From positions 115,333 to 179,332 of the forward strand of contig JASJAW010000012.1 of the NCBI GenBank assembly GCA_030066795.1: 64,000 nt of DNA. The letters are read 5' to 3'. The notes below the pieces were generated by a model. The model was given only the letters and a program-made list of their open reading frames with translations. It searched no databases and was not told the DNA's origin. Both the position numbers and the translations under genes were made by a program. This document shows positions 1-8,649 of the stretch, piece by piece (position 1 is the first letter of the stretch; each line of letters starts with the position of its first letter). Origin of the DNA: Dinoroseobacter sp. (GTDB taxonomy: Bacteria; Pseudomonadota; Alphaproteobacteria; Rhodobacterales; Rhodobacteraceae).

Positions 1-496
1 CGCGGTCGAGCTCGTCGATATAATTGTCCTTGTAGTGGAAGTAATCACGGACTTCTTCGTAGGGCACGGGGGCGACGGCAGCCTCTGTTTCAGACAGCGT
101 GGTGTCGAGCTGGCCGAGTTGTTCGCGGGTTTTCTGGAAAACCTGATACAGCCCTAGAAACGCCCGAACCATATTCGGAGTGTTCGAGGCCGCGATTTTC
201 AGCTCCTGAGGCAAAACATTGGTATCGGAAAAAACAGGATCTGCGAGGATTTCACCCAAATCCACCGCGATTTTGCCAGACTCGTCTAAGGCGAGTTCCG
301 ACAGGTCAAAGCGAAATTCGTTGAACAGCGCAAGGATGACAGAGGCTGAAAGAGACCGATGGTTGTTTTCAATTTGGTTAAGGTAACTTGTTGAAATACC
401 AAGTTTTCCGGCAAACTCGGCCTGTGTCATCTTATGACTTTGGCGCAAATTCCGGATGCGCGCGCCCCCAAAAATCTTGCGAAGATCGTCGGTCAT
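1..496 (-). CDS. XRE-family short-chain fatty-acyl regulator (ScfR/PccR/RamB-like), 3' end outside window
   Basis: Translated from the reverse strand, starting at the ATG at 496; 165 codons are present and the frame stays open to base 1, so the C-terminal part is missing. Residues about 8-65 form a Cro/C1-type helix-turn-helix: RIRNLRQSHKMTQAEFAGKL followed by GISTSYLNQIENN. The next stretch matches the linker into the large effector domain of the ScfR family, to which RamB and PccR belong. Known members sense acyl-CoA status and control acetate or propionate assimilation genes. It is transcribed away from phaB-prpE-phaA-phaC, which fits control of that operon, but the target is inferred from position only. 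A plain XRE regulator is the alternative. Confidence 0.85.
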   Translation of the reverse strand, partial: MTDDLRKIFGGARIRNLRQSHKMTQAEFAGKLGISTSYLNQIENNHRSLSASVILALFNEFRFDLSELALDESGKIAVDLGEILADPVFSDTNVLPQELKIAASNTPNMVRAFLGLYQVFQKTREQLGQLDTTLSETEAAVAPVPYEEVRDYFHYKDNYIDELDR

Positions 497-640
497 TCAC
501 ATTTTCGCATTTCGCGTATTACAATTTGCATCTTTTCACAGTGTAACACGTTCAGTCCTCGACGCCCAGTATGTCTGCGCTCTAAGGCAAGCCAACGCGA
601 GACTCTGCACGATACGGCACTGATTGAGGACACGTTGCAC
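497..640. promoter_or_regulatory. Divergent control region between the ScfR-like regulator and phaB
   Basis: These 144 bases separate two divergent genes and must hold the phaB-side promoter. A purine-rich GAGGA lies about ten bases before the phaB ATG. The AT-richer patch at about 500-545 (TTTTCGCATTTCGCG and CAATTTGCATCTTTTCACAG) is the likely promoter and operator zone, but no clean palindrome or -35/-10 pair could be fixed by eye. Confidence 0.4.
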
Positions 641-1366
641 ATGAAAAAGGTTGCTTTGGTTACAGGCGGCACCCGCGGCATAGGTGCCGCAATTTGCAAG
701 GAGCTTTCGTTAGCAGGGTATGAAGTCGCTGCCAACTATGCCGGCAATGACGAAGCAGCGATCAAGTTCTCTGAAGAAACCGGGATTCCCACCTACAAAT
801 GGTCTGTTGGGGACTACGAGGCCTGCGTCGGGGGGATTGAAAAGGTTGAGACCGATCTGGGCCCGATCGATGTGTTGGTGAACAACGCCGGCATCACCCG
901 CGACGGTATGTTCCATAGGATGACAAAGGAAAAGTGGGACACGGTAATCAACACCAACCTGAACGGTTTATTCCACATGACTCATCCTGTCTGGAGCGGC
1001 ATGCGCGAGCGCAAATTCGGCCGCGTCATTAATATCTCTTCTGTGAATGGCCAAAAGGGACAGGCCGGTCAGTCCAATTACTCCTCTGCCAAGGCTGGCG
1101 ATCTCGGCTTCACCCGGGCGCTGGCGCAGGAGGGCGCGCGCACGGGCATCACGGTAAACGCTGTCTGCCCCGGCTATATCGGCACCGAGATGGTGCGTGC
1201 CATCGATGAGGATGTACTGAACAAGCACATCCTGCCTCAAATCCCCGTGGGCCGCCTGGGCGAGCCCGAAGAAATCGCACGCTGCGTTGTATTTCTGGCA
1301 TCCGACGACGCGGGTTTCATCAACGGATCAACCATTTCGGCCAACGGCGGACAGTTTTTTAGCTGA
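641..1366 (+). CDS. phaB: Acetoacetyl-CoA reductase (SDR family)
   Basis: A 241-residue short-chain dehydrogenase that reduces acetoacetyl-CoA to (R)-3-hydroxybutyryl-CoA with NADPH, the second step of PHB synthesis. The cofactor motif TGGTRGIG lies at residues 8-15, NNAG follows in the middle, and the catalytic YxxxK pair is Tyr147-Lys151 within QSNYSSAKAG. The length equals typical PhaB (about 240). The frame is open upstream to 434, but the ATG at 641 is chosen because it gives the family N-terminus MKKVALVTGG and follows GAGGA. First gene of phaB-prpE-phaA-phaC. FabG is the nearest alternative; the neighbours favour PhaB. Confidence 0.93.
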   Translation: MKKVALVTGGTRGIGAAICKELSLAGYEVAANYAGNDEAAIKFSEETGIPTYKWSVGDYEACVGGIEKVETDLGPIDVLVNNAGITRDGMFHRMTKEKWDTVINTNLNGLFHMTHPVWSGMRERKFGRVINISSVNGQKGQAGQSNYSSAKAGDLGFTRALAQEGARTGITVNAVCPGYIGTEMVRAIDEDVLNKHILPQIPVGRLGEPEEIARCVVFLASDDAGFINGSTISANGGQFFS

Positions 1367-1390
1367 TCGCCCCAAGGGAGGAGAAAGACC

Positions 1391-3286
1391 ATGGGAAAGT
1401 ACGCAGATGTCTATGCGGGGTGGAAGCAAAACCCCGAAGCGTTCTGGGCCGAGGCAGCGGAAGCTGTTGACTGGACGGTGGCGCCGAAAACGGTGCTAGA
1501 TGACAGCAGTGCGCCTCTCTATCGGTGGTTTGCGGATGGCGAAGCGAACACCTGCTTCAATGCGGTTGACCGGCACGTGGCGGCCGGACGCGGAGATCAA
1601 GCTGCAATCATCCACGATAGCCCCGTAACGGACAGCAAGACGACGATCACCTACGCGGAGCTTCAGGACAGGGTCGCGCGCCTAGCGGGTGTTCTGGCGG
1701 AGCAGGGTGTGGTCAAAGGCGACAGAGTGATCATCTACATGCCGATGATCCCTGAAGCTCTGGAGGCGATGCTCGCCTGTGCGCGCATCGGGGCCGTGCA
1801 TTCGGTCGTCTTTGGTGGCTTTGCGGCGCACGAGCTAGCCGTCAGAATCAACGACGCGGCGCCAAAAGCTGTTCTCAGCGCGTCTTGTGGGATCGAAGGT
1901 AAGCGCGTCATTGCATACAAACCGCTCCTGGACGATGCCATCGCGCAGTCCGAGCACAAGCCGGACTTCTGCGTGATCTTGCAGCGTCCGCAAGCCGAGG
2001 CCAGCATGGAGGAGGGCCGCGATCTTGATTGGGTCGCATCCACCTCCGCGGCGGCGCCGGTTGGATGCACTCCGGTAGGTGGCGCTGACCCTCTGTACAT
2101 TCTCTATACCTCGGGTACGACTGGCCAGCCGAAAGGTGTGGTACGCCACAACGGTGGGCACATGGTGGCTCTCCTTTGGACGATGAAACACCTCTACAAT
2201 GTGCAGGCCGGCGACGTGTTCTGGGCGGCTTCCGATGTCGGTTGGGTCGTTGGGCACAGCTATATTTGCTACGGTCCGCTTCTGGCTGGCTGCACAACGA
2301 TGGTCTTTGAGGGCAAGCCTGTGGGCACGCCAGACCCGGGCACTTTCTGGCGCGTCATTGAAGAGCACGATGTAAAAGTCCTGTTCACCGCGCCAACCGC
2401 GCTCCGTGCGATCAAGCGCGAGGATCCCGAGGCGGAGTACCTGAAGAAATATGACCTCAGCGGCTTGCAGGCACTCTTCCTTGCTGGGGAACGCGCCGAT
2501 CCGGACACCATTAGCTGGGCGCAAACCCATCTCCGGAAACCAGTAATCGACCACTGGTGGCAGACAGAGACTGGTTGGGCAATCGCTGCCAATCCACTGG
2601 GCATAGAAGAGCTACCGATTAAGCCGGGCTCTCCGACCGTGCCGATGCCCGGCTACGAGATCGATATCCTCGACGATGCCGGTCATCCGGTCGCCCCCGG
2701 CACACTTGGCGCGATTGCAATTAAACTGCCGCTTCCCCCGGGGACACTACCGACTCTGTGGAATGCCGAGCCACGGTTCCGCAAAAGTTACCTCGACACG
2801 TTTCAGGGATACTATGAAACCGGCGATGCGGGCATGAAAGACGAGGACGGTTACGTGTATATCATGGCGCGCACCGACGATGTCATCAACGTGGCCGGTC
2901 ACCGGCTTTCGACCGGTGCGATGGAAGAAGTTCTGAGCGCCCACCCTGACATCGCCGAATGTGCGGTAATCGGCATCGGCGACAAGCTCAAAGGTCAGTC
3001 CCCTCTGGGCCTCGTCTGCCTGAACGCAGGCGCAAAGCGGGCCGAGGAAGACATTCAGAGTGAATGCGTAAAGCTCGTGCGTCAGGAGATTGGCCCCGTG
3101 GCCGCCTTCAAGCAATGCATCGTAATCGACGCACTGCCCAAGACGCGCTCTGGCAAGATCCTGCGCGGTACGATGGTGGCCATCGCCGACGGCACGCCCT
3201 GGAAGATGCCTGCCACCATAGACGACCCATCCGTTCTGGACGCCATCTCGTCGCGCATCAGTGGCCTTGGCCATCCCACATCCTGA
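1391..3286 (+). CDS. prpE: Propionyl-CoA synthetase (acyl-CoA ligase)
   Basis: A 631-residue adenylate-forming ligase that activates propionate (or acetate) with ATP and CoA. The AMP-binding P-loop YTSGTTGQPKGV begins at Tyr239, the motif WWQTETGW lies near residue 390, and the C-terminal PKTRSGKILRG places the adenylation lysine at Lys589. The length and the PKTRSGKILRGTM ending fit PrpE/ACSS3 better than Acs, which is usually somewhat longer. The RBS GGGAGGAG precedes the ATG. It lies 24 bases after phaB, so the two are almost certainly co-transcribed. This would supply propionyl-CoA to the thiolase, so 3-hydroxyvalerate could enter the polymer; that is inference. Acetyl-CoA synthetase activity cannot be excluded. 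Confidence 0.88.
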   Translation: MGKYADVYAGWKQNPEAFWAEAAEAVDWTVAPKTVLDDSSAPLYRWFADGEANTCFNAVDRHVAAGRGDQAAIIHDSPVTDSKTTITYAELQDRVARLAGVLAEQGVVKGDRVIIYMPMIPEALEAMLACARIGAVHSVVFGGFAAHELAVRINDAAPKAVLSASCGIEGKRVIAYKPLLDDAIAQSEHKPDFCVILQRPQAEASMEEGRDLDWVASTSAAAPVGCTPVGGADPLYILYTSGTTGQPKGVVRHNGGHMVALLWTMKHLYNVQAGDVFWAASDVGWVVGHSYICYGPLLAGCTTMVFEGKPVGTPDPGTFWRVIEEHDVKVLFTAPTALRAIKREDPEAEYLKKYDLSGLQALFLAGERADPDTISWAQTHLRKPVIDHWWQTETGWAIAANPLGIEELPIKPGSPTVPMPGYEIDILDDAGHPVAPGTLGAIAIKLPLPPGTLPTLWNAEPRFRKSYLDTFQGYYETGDAGMKDEDGYVYIMARTDDVINVAGHRLSTGAMEEVLSAHPDIAECAVIGIGDKLKGQSPLGLVCLNAGAKRAEEDIQSECVKLVRQEIGPVAAFKQCIVIDALPKTRSGKILRGTMVAIADGTPWKMPATIDDPSVLDAISSRISGLGHPTS

Positions 3287-3308
3287 AGACATTTGAGAGG
3301 AGATCCCC

Positions 3309-4490
3309 ATGAAAGACGTTGTCATCCTTGACGGAGCCCGCACGGCCATTGGCACCTTTGGAGGCTCGCTGGCTGGTACTCCGCCGACGCAACTCGCCAC
3401 GGCTGTCGCAAAGGAAGCTATGGCGCGCTCAGGCGTAGAGCCGGGACAGATCGGCGCCTCGGTCTTTGGTCATGTCATCAATACCGAAGCCAAGGACATG
3501 TACATGGGCCGCTTCGCCGCCGTTGAGGCAGGGGTTCCGGAAGAGGCAACCGGGCTGACCGTGAACCGCCTCTGCGGCTCAGGCGCTCAGGCCATCGTGA
3601 ACGCGGCTCAGCACATCATGCTTGGCGATACCGAGTACGCTCTGGCCGGTGGTGCCGAAAGCATGTCGCGCGCGCCGCATTCCACGCAGTCGATCCGCAC
3701 CGGGCAGAAGATGGGCGATGTGGCGTTCTCCGATATGATGATCGGCGCATTGAACGACCCGTTTGGCGTGGGCCACATGGGCGTGACGGCCGAAAACGTG
3801 GCCGCTGAAAACCAGATCACCCGAGAGCAACAGGATGCCTTTGCCGTAGAGAGCCAGCGGCGTGCCGCTGCTGCGGTTGAGGCCGGCCACTTCCAAAGCC
3901 AGATCCTGCCTATCGAGGTAAAGGTGAAGCGTGATATGGTGTCTTTCGCGACCGACGAACATATCAAGGGCAGCACCACGATGGAAAGCTTGGCGAAACT
4001 GCGCCCGGCCTTCAAAAAGGACGGGTCCGTAACCGCAGGTAACGCCTCGGGCATCAACGACGGCGCGGCGGCGTTGGTTCTGGCTTCCGCGGATGCCGCG
4101 GATGCAGCCGGACTTAAACCGCGCGCGCGCCTGCTGGGGTACGCTATCGCCGGCGTGCGTCATGAAGTGATGGGGATCGGGCCAATTCCGGCTGTGACAC
4201 AACTTCTGCAGAAGATCGATATGACCGCGGACCAGTTCGACGTGATCGAGTCAAACGAGGCCTTCGCTGCGCAGGCCTGTGCCGTAAACGCCGGGCTTGG
4301 CTTCAACACGGACAAGGTAAACCCGAACGGTGGCGCCATTGCTCTTGGTCACCCGATCGGGGCGACAGGCGCCATCATCTCGATCAAAACGCTCTATGAG
4401 CTGGAACGCATTGGAGGCCAGTACGGCCTTGTCACGATGTGCATCGGGGGCGGCCAGGGCATCGCGCTGGCTTTTGAGCGTCTGAACTGA
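3309..4490 (+). CDS. phaA: Acetyl-CoA C-acetyltransferase (beta-ketothiolase)
   Basis: A 393-residue thiolase condensing two acetyl-CoA, or acetyl-CoA with propionyl-CoA, into 3-ketoacyl-CoA. All catalytic residues are visible: the nucleophile Cys89 in NRLCGSGAQ, His348 in GHPIGATGA and the base Cys378 in CIGGGQG. The length is standard for PhaA/BktB. GAGAGGAG precedes the ATG, 22 bases after prpE. The sequence alone does not separate PhaA (C4) from the broader-specificity BktB type; the prpE neighbour makes the latter plausible. Confidence 0.93.
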   Translation: MKDVVILDGARTAIGTFGGSLAGTPPTQLATAVAKEAMARSGVEPGQIGASVFGHVINTEAKDMYMGRFAAVEAGVPEEATGLTVNRLCGSGAQAIVNAAQHIMLGDTEYALAGGAESMSRAPHSTQSIRTGQKMGDVAFSDMMIGALNDPFGVGHMGVTAENVAAENQITREQQDAFAVESQRRAAAAVEAGHFQSQILPIEVKVKRDMVSFATDEHIKGSTTMESLAKLRPAFKKDGSVTAGNASGINDGAAALVLASADAADAAGLKPRARLLGYAIAGVRHEVMGIGPIPAVTQLLQKIDMTADQFDVIESNEAFAAQACAVNAGLGFNTDKVNPNGGAIALGHPIGATGAIISIKTLYELERIGGQYGLVTMCIGGGQGIALAFERLN

Positions 4491-4495
4491 AACAG

Positions 4496-4523
4496 GCTGG
4501 TGGCGCCAGTGGGCGCCACCAGC
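4496..4523 (+). promoter_or_regulatory. Strong intercistronic hairpin between phaA and phaC
   Basis: A perfect 12-bp inverted repeat (4496-4507 with 4512-4523) closes a four-base AGTG loop, starting five bases after the phaA stop. There is no T-run, so it does not look like a classical intrinsic terminator. It may stabilise the upstream mRNA or reduce read-through and so set the ratio of thiolase to polymerase; this is inferred from structure only. Confidence 0.6.
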
Positions 4524-4554
4524 GATGATTATGACTCGCGGGGAGGAAACCGTC

Positions 4555-6333
4555 ATGTCCGATGAAACGCCCGAAGCTCAGCTTCCTGATGTGAATGAGA
4601 CGGCGCAGCGCATGATGGCACTTGCGCAGCGCTCCGTTGCCGCAGCGACCAAAATGCAGTCGCGATCCGTCGCACAGGCGACGGGCTCGGAGTACCAGTT
4701 GATGGACGGCGCCACATTGGCTCGTGCCTACGCCAACGTCTGGGCGCGCGCCCTTACGAAGCCACAGGAGCTCTGGACCGCGCAGCTTAAGGCCGGGACT
4801 GCTATGTTTGAGGCTTGGCAGGCCATGTTTGCGCCCCCGGACGAGAAGGTAAAGGACCGCCGCTTCAGAGATGATAGTTGGTCGGACGACCCGTTCTCGC
4901 GCAGTTACCGCGATGCTTTCCTCGTCTTCGAAGGCGCAATGGAAGATCTTTTGGATACACTGACTGAAGAGGGTCGGGATGACTTGCGGGTGAAGTTCTA
5001 CACCCGGCAAGCGATCAGCGCTCTGTCTCCCGCAAACTATCTGGCCACCAACGCCGCGGCCCGCGCAAAGATGCTGGAAACTGGTGGGCAAAGTGTGCTC
5101 GACGGGATTGAAAACCTGCTCACCGATCTCGAACGCGGAGAAGGACGCCTCGATATCGCGACCAATGACAGCGAGGCCTACGAGGTTGGGGTAGATCTTG
5201 CCACGACCGAGGGAGAGGTCGTGTTCCAGAATGAGTTGATGCAACTGATCCAATACCACCCGCGCACGGAAACGCAGCACAGGGTTCCGATGCTGTTTGT
5301 GCCTGCGTGGATCAATAAGTTCTACATTATGGACATGCGCCCCGAAAACAGCCTGGTCCGCTATGCGCTGGATCAGGGACATTCAGTCTTCGTGATTTCC
5401 TGGGCAAACCCGACAAAAGCGCATGCTGATCTCGATTTCACCGATTACATGCGGCTCGGTCCACTTGCTGCGCTGGACGTCATTCGCGACATAACTGGCG
5501 AAAAGAAAGCCAACGTACTCGGGTTTTGCATCGGTGGCATTCTGGTAACCGCCATGCTCGGCTACCTTGCAGCAAAGGGCGACGACCGTATCAACAGCGC
5601 CACAACGCTGGCGACCATGGTGGACTTCGAGGATGTGGGCGAAATCGGCGTCTTTATCGACGACGACCGGCTGGAAATTCTCCGCTCACACATGGAAGAA
5701 AAAGGGTATTTGGAGGCGCACCATCTCCAGGACATGTTCTCGATGCTGCGTGAGAACGACCTCGTCTGGTCGTTCTACGTGTCGAATTACCTGCAAGGGG
5801 ACAAGCCGAGACCGTTTGATCTTCTGTATTGGAATGCGGATTCCACGCGTCTGCCGAAAGCCATGCTGCTGTGGTACCTTGAGGAAGTCTATCTTCGAAA
5901 CAAGCTGCGACAGCCCGGCGGTCTTGAGATGGATGGCGTGAAGATTGACATCTCGAAGATAACGCCGCCCATGTTTGTGCTGGCAACGCGTGATGACCAT
6001 ATCGCACCTTGGACGTCGATCTACCCGGCCACACAGATCATCGGAGGCGAGGTGGAATTTGTTCTGGGCGGGTCTGGTCACATCGCCGGCGTGATCAATC
6101 CTCCGGGCAAACGTCAGAAGTATGGGTACATGACATCCTCCAGCTATCCGGCTTCGGTTGAGGCTTTTCTCGCAAATGCCGACGCTCACGAAGGGTCATG
6201 GTGGCCACACTGGTCTGAATGGCTTGCCGAAAAGAGCGGCGAGATGGTCGCGCCTCGCAAAGTGGCGAAACGCGGGCGTTATAAGTCCTTGGAGCCGGCA
6301 CCGGGCAGTTTCGTAACCGCTAAGCCAACCTGA
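4555..6333 (+). CDS. phaC: Class I poly(3-hydroxyalkanoate) synthase
   Basis: A 592-residue polymerase with the N-terminal PhaC domain and a C-terminal alpha/beta-hydrolase fold; it polymerises (R)-3-hydroxyacyl-CoA at the granule surface. The lipase-like box GFCIGG carries the nucleophile Cys325 (Cys319 in Cupriavidus necator). The Asp in RDDHIAPW and the His in GSGHIAGVINPP complete the triad. The length matches class I enzymes. The ATG at 4555 follows GGGGAGGAAACC; an in-frame ATG at 4525 has no comparable RBS. No phasin, phaR or depolymerase gene is in the window, so granule-associated genes must lie elsewhere. Confidence 0.95.
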   Translation: MSDETPEAQLPDVNETAQRMMALAQRSVAAATKMQSRSVAQATGSEYQLMDGATLARAYANVWARALTKPQELWTAQLKAGTAMFEAWQAMFAPPDEKVKDRRFRDDSWSDDPFSRSYRDAFLVFEGAMEDLLDTLTEEGRDDLRVKFYTRQAISALSPANYLATNAAARAKMLETGGQSVLDGIENLLTDLERGEGRLDIATNDSEAYEVGVDLATTEGEVVFQNELMQLIQYHPRTETQHRVPMLFVPAWINKFYIMDMRPENSLVRYALDQGHSVFVISWANPTKAHADLDFTDYMRLGPLAALDVIRDITGEKKANVLGFCIGGILVTAMLGYLAAKGDDRINSATTLATMVDFEDVGEIGVFIDDDRLEILRSHMEEKGYLEAHHLQDMFSMLRENDLVWSFYVSNYLQGDKPRPFDLLYWNADSTRLPKAMLLWYLEEVYLRNKLRQPGGLEMDGVKIDISKITPPMFVLATRDDHIAPWTSIYPATQIIGGEVEFVLGGSGHIAGVINPPGKRQKYGYMTSSSYPASVEAFLANADAHEGSWWPHWSEWLAEKSGEMVAPRKVAKRGRYKSLEPAPGSFVTAKPT

Positions 6334-6407
6334 GCGCAGTCGCTATAGAAGCGGGCGCAGGCCGGATATCCCAGAAGGTGCCGGCGCTGCAACTATACTG
6401 CCGGTCA

Positions 6408-6444
6408 GAAACCGACGGCGGGTCCTTCGGGTACCTTCGGTTTC
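6408..6444. terminator. Possible bidirectional terminator hairpin after phaC
   Basis: An 8-bp perfect repeat (GAAACCGA at 6408-6415 with TCGGTTTC at 6437-6444) encloses a GC-rich 21-base loop between the convergent phaC and the small membrane gene. No T-tract follows on either strand, so only the position supports a terminator role. Confidence 0.35.
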
Positions 6445-6447
6445 AAA

Positions 6448-6633
6448 TCACACTTTGGAACAGGCCGGTTTGGGCTCGAAGGCAGTGGCGATCCAGGCCG
6501 CGAGGGTCGCGCTGAGGCCCAACACAACCAGTGCACCCAAAATAGCGAGGCCAACGCCGGCAAATGCGCCCAGGACTGCGAGTGCGAGAACCAGGCCGAG
6601 GGCCGTGCAAATGAAGGTCTTAAGTCGGGTCAT
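6448..6633 (-). CDS. Small hydrophobic membrane protein, unknown function
   Basis: A 61-residue protein, MTRLKTFICTALGLVLALAV onward, almost wholly hydrophobic from residue 7 to 52, with enough length for two membrane segments rich in Ala, Gly and Leu, then a polar tail ending in Cys-Ser-Lys-Val. The ATG at 6633 is chosen for the AAAGGAC seven bases before it; an upstream in-frame ATG (6660) has none. It sits 68 bases after the histidine kinase on the same strand and may be the last gene of that operon. I do not recognise the family. Confidence 0.6.
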   Translation of the reverse strand: MTRLKTFICTALGLVLALAVLGAFAGVGLAILGALVVLGLSATLAAWIATAFEPKPACSKV

Positions 6634-6701
6634 GAGATGTCCTTTTTGCTTTCGATACAACGGAGGTAATGCAGCCGTCTGGCATCTGCCTGACCCCAGG
6701 C

Positions 6702-7991
6702 TTACAATTCTGTAACCTGCGCAAATCGGACCGTTACGGTCAGCCCGCGTCCGTTTGGCCCGTCTGACAAGCTCAGATCTGCGCCATGAAGCTCCGTAAT
6801 CGCCCGCACAAGCGACAAGCCCAACCCGAACCCTTCGGTCTGGCGCGTGGTTTCCCCTTGGTAGAGCGGCTGCAATACGGCGTCACGGTCAGCAAAAGGA
6901 ATGCCGGGACCCTCATCACTCACGATCAGACGGGGACCATGCACTTGCAAGGCAATGATTTGTGTCTGCGCCCCGTGCCGCAGCGCGTTCTGGATCAGGT
7001 TGGCCAGTAGTTGCACCAGCAAGTCATGGTCTCCCTGAACCTGCGCGGGCTGAACTTTCTCAATCTTCAGGACCTGGCCGGCATCCTCTACAACCGGCCC
7101 AAAAGTCTCGCCGACAAAATCGACCAGGTCGCCGAGATCGACCGGCGTAAAGGCCTCCCGTCCCGCGCCGCTTTCAATTCGAGCCAGCCGTAACAGCGCT
7201 TCGAAGGTGTCAGTAATCCGATCAATCTGATCCAGTGCAGACCCAAGCACTTCAGGCAGGTCCGGTCGGTCTTGTTCCGTGCATACAAGCAGGTTGCTTT
7301 CAATCTCCGCTCTCAGCCGGGCAAGCGGTGTGCGTAAGTCGTGCGCAATATTGGAAGACTGAACACGCATCTGGGTCATTGCCATCTCGAGCCGCGCGGT
7401 GGTGGCATCGATCCTTTCGGCCAACAGGCTCAGATCATCCTGACCTTCCAGATTGATGCGCGTGGCCAAGTCCCCCCGGGCCACTTTTGCCAGCCCATCA
7501 TTGATCGTACTCAATCGCTCCTGACTACGTTTCGCCATCCACAACCCGGCAAGCGATGAGATCAGGAGTGTTGCCACAAGACTAAGCTGCATGCCGCCGG
7601 CCAAGATGTCCCGCAGCTCTTCCTGTCTTTCCGTATTCTCACCCAGTTCGATCTGCCCGTGCGGCGTGCTCTGCGCAAAATAGCGCATTTCCGTAGTATC
7701 CTTTGGCAGGTCACGTGTTTCAAACCCGTCGCGACGCTCCGTGGCCGTGAACAGTACGGAGGTTTCGCCATTGCCCGGCTCTGGCAGCGTTTCGCCGGCG
7801 TCCAAGGCCGCGACCGCTGCCTCCATTCGCGTTTTTAGCCGCGCGTCGACTGCCTGCAGCATCTCGCGTTGCACGAGAAAGTAAGTACCGCCCCAGGCAA
7901 TCAACGAGACCAGGAAGAATAGCGCCAGCAGCCAGAGTGTCTGGCGCACGACGGATAACTTCAGCAGTCCGCTAACCCGGCTCAAAAACAT
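6702..7991 (-). CDS. Two-component sensor histidine kinase
   Basis: A 429-residue inner-membrane kinase. A first membrane segment lies at about 17-40, then a periplasmic domain of roughly 90 residues, a second segment at about 133-152 and a HAMP region. The phospho-acceptor His217 is in NIAHDLRTPL. The ATPase domain shows LIQNALRHG (N box), SDEGPGIP (G1) and GFGLGLSLV (G2). It overlaps the upstream response-regulator gene by 20 bases, so the pair is translationally coupled. The layout resembles the QseC/CusS/YedV class; the signal is unknown, and the flavocytochrome upstream suggests metal or redox stress. Confidence 0.9.
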   Translation of the reverse strand: MFLSRVSGLLKLSVVRQTLWLLALFFLVSLIAWGGTYFLVQREMLQAVDARLKTRMEAAVAALDAGETLPEPGNGETSVLFTATERRDGFETRDLPKDTTEMRYFAQSTPHGQIELGENTERQEELRDILAGGMQLSLVATLLISSLAGLWMAKRSQERLSTINDGLAKVARGDLATRINLEGQDDLSLLAERIDATTARLEMAMTQMRVQSSNIAHDLRTPLARLRAEIESNLLVCTEQDRPDLPEVLGSALDQIDRITDTFEALLRLARIESGAGREAFTPVDLGDLVDFVGETFGPVVEDAGQVLKIEKVQPAQVQGDHDLLVQLLANLIQNALRHGAQTQIIALQVHGPRLIVSDEGPGIPFADRDAVLQPLYQGETTRQTEGFGLGLSLVRAITELHGADLSLSDGPNGRGLTVTVRFAQVTEL

Positions 7992-8649
7992 AGCCAGTGC
8001 CTCGAATGGTCCGGATCAAGGTGTCGCCAAAGGGTTTCTCGATCTTGCTGCGCAACCGACTGATATGTGTCTCCACGACGCTGGTTGTCGGGTCAAAGTT
8101 CATGTTCCAGACGCGTTCCAGCAGCATAGTGCGGGTTTGGACGCGTCCTTTGGAGCGGATGAACACCTCAAGCAGCAAAAACTCCTTCGGGTTGAGGTCA
8201 ATCGGTTTGCCCTGACGCGTGCAGGTGCGCTTATGAAGATCGATCACGATATCACCTGCTGACAACTCCGAGGATTGCTCGGTCGTAGCTGTCTGCCGTC
8301 GGGCCAGAACTTCGATCCGGGCGAGCAACTCGCTGAAGGCAAACGGTTTGACCAAATAGTCGTCCCCGCCGGCATGCAGGCCCTCAACCCGGTCGTCGAC
8401 TTCTCCCAGAGCGGTCAGAAAAACCACAGGAGAGGTGACCTTTGCTTGTCGGAGGGCCTTCAGAACCGAAAGACCGTCAAGTCCCGGCACCATCCGGTCT
8501 AGAACTAGGACGTCATAGGATTGGTTCATCGCGGCTACCAAAGCTTCTTTGCCGTTCGTGAACAGATCGACCACATGCCCGGCCTCGCGGAGGCCTTTCT
8601 CGATCCAGGGCCCAAGTGACGCATCATCCTCAAGTACCAGCAGACGCAT
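7972..8649 (-). CDS. OmpR-family response regulator
   Basis: A 225-residue regulator with an N-terminal receiver domain (acidic pair in LEDD, phospho-acceptor Asp51 in VLDRMVPG, KPF switch lysine) and a C-terminal winged helix (LNPKEFLLLEVF, VVETHISRLRSKI, IRTIRGTGYVFE). Partner of the kinase directly downstream. The ATG at 8649 begins MRLLVLEDD; another in-frame ATG at 8658 is possible. Either start lies inside the 3' end of the upstream flavocytochrome gene (overlap 20-29 bases), so all three genes are coupled. Confidence 0.92.
   Translation of the reverse strand: MRLLVLEDDASLGPWIEKGLREAGHVVDLFTNGKEALVAAMNQSYDVLVLDRMVPGLDGLSVLKALRQAKVTSPVVFLTALGEVDDRVEGLHAGGDDYLVKPFAFSELLARIEVLARRQTATTEQSSELSAGDIVIDLHKRTCTRQGKPIDLNPKEFLLLEVFIRSKGRVQTRTMLLERVWNMNFDPTTSVVETHISRLRSKIEKPFGDTLIRTIRGTGYVFEPG

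Noticed and set aside
434..640. In-frame upstream extension of phaB
   Set aside because: It would add 69 residues unlike any SDR and run over the divergent regulator's start; the ATG at 641 has the family N-terminus and an RBS.
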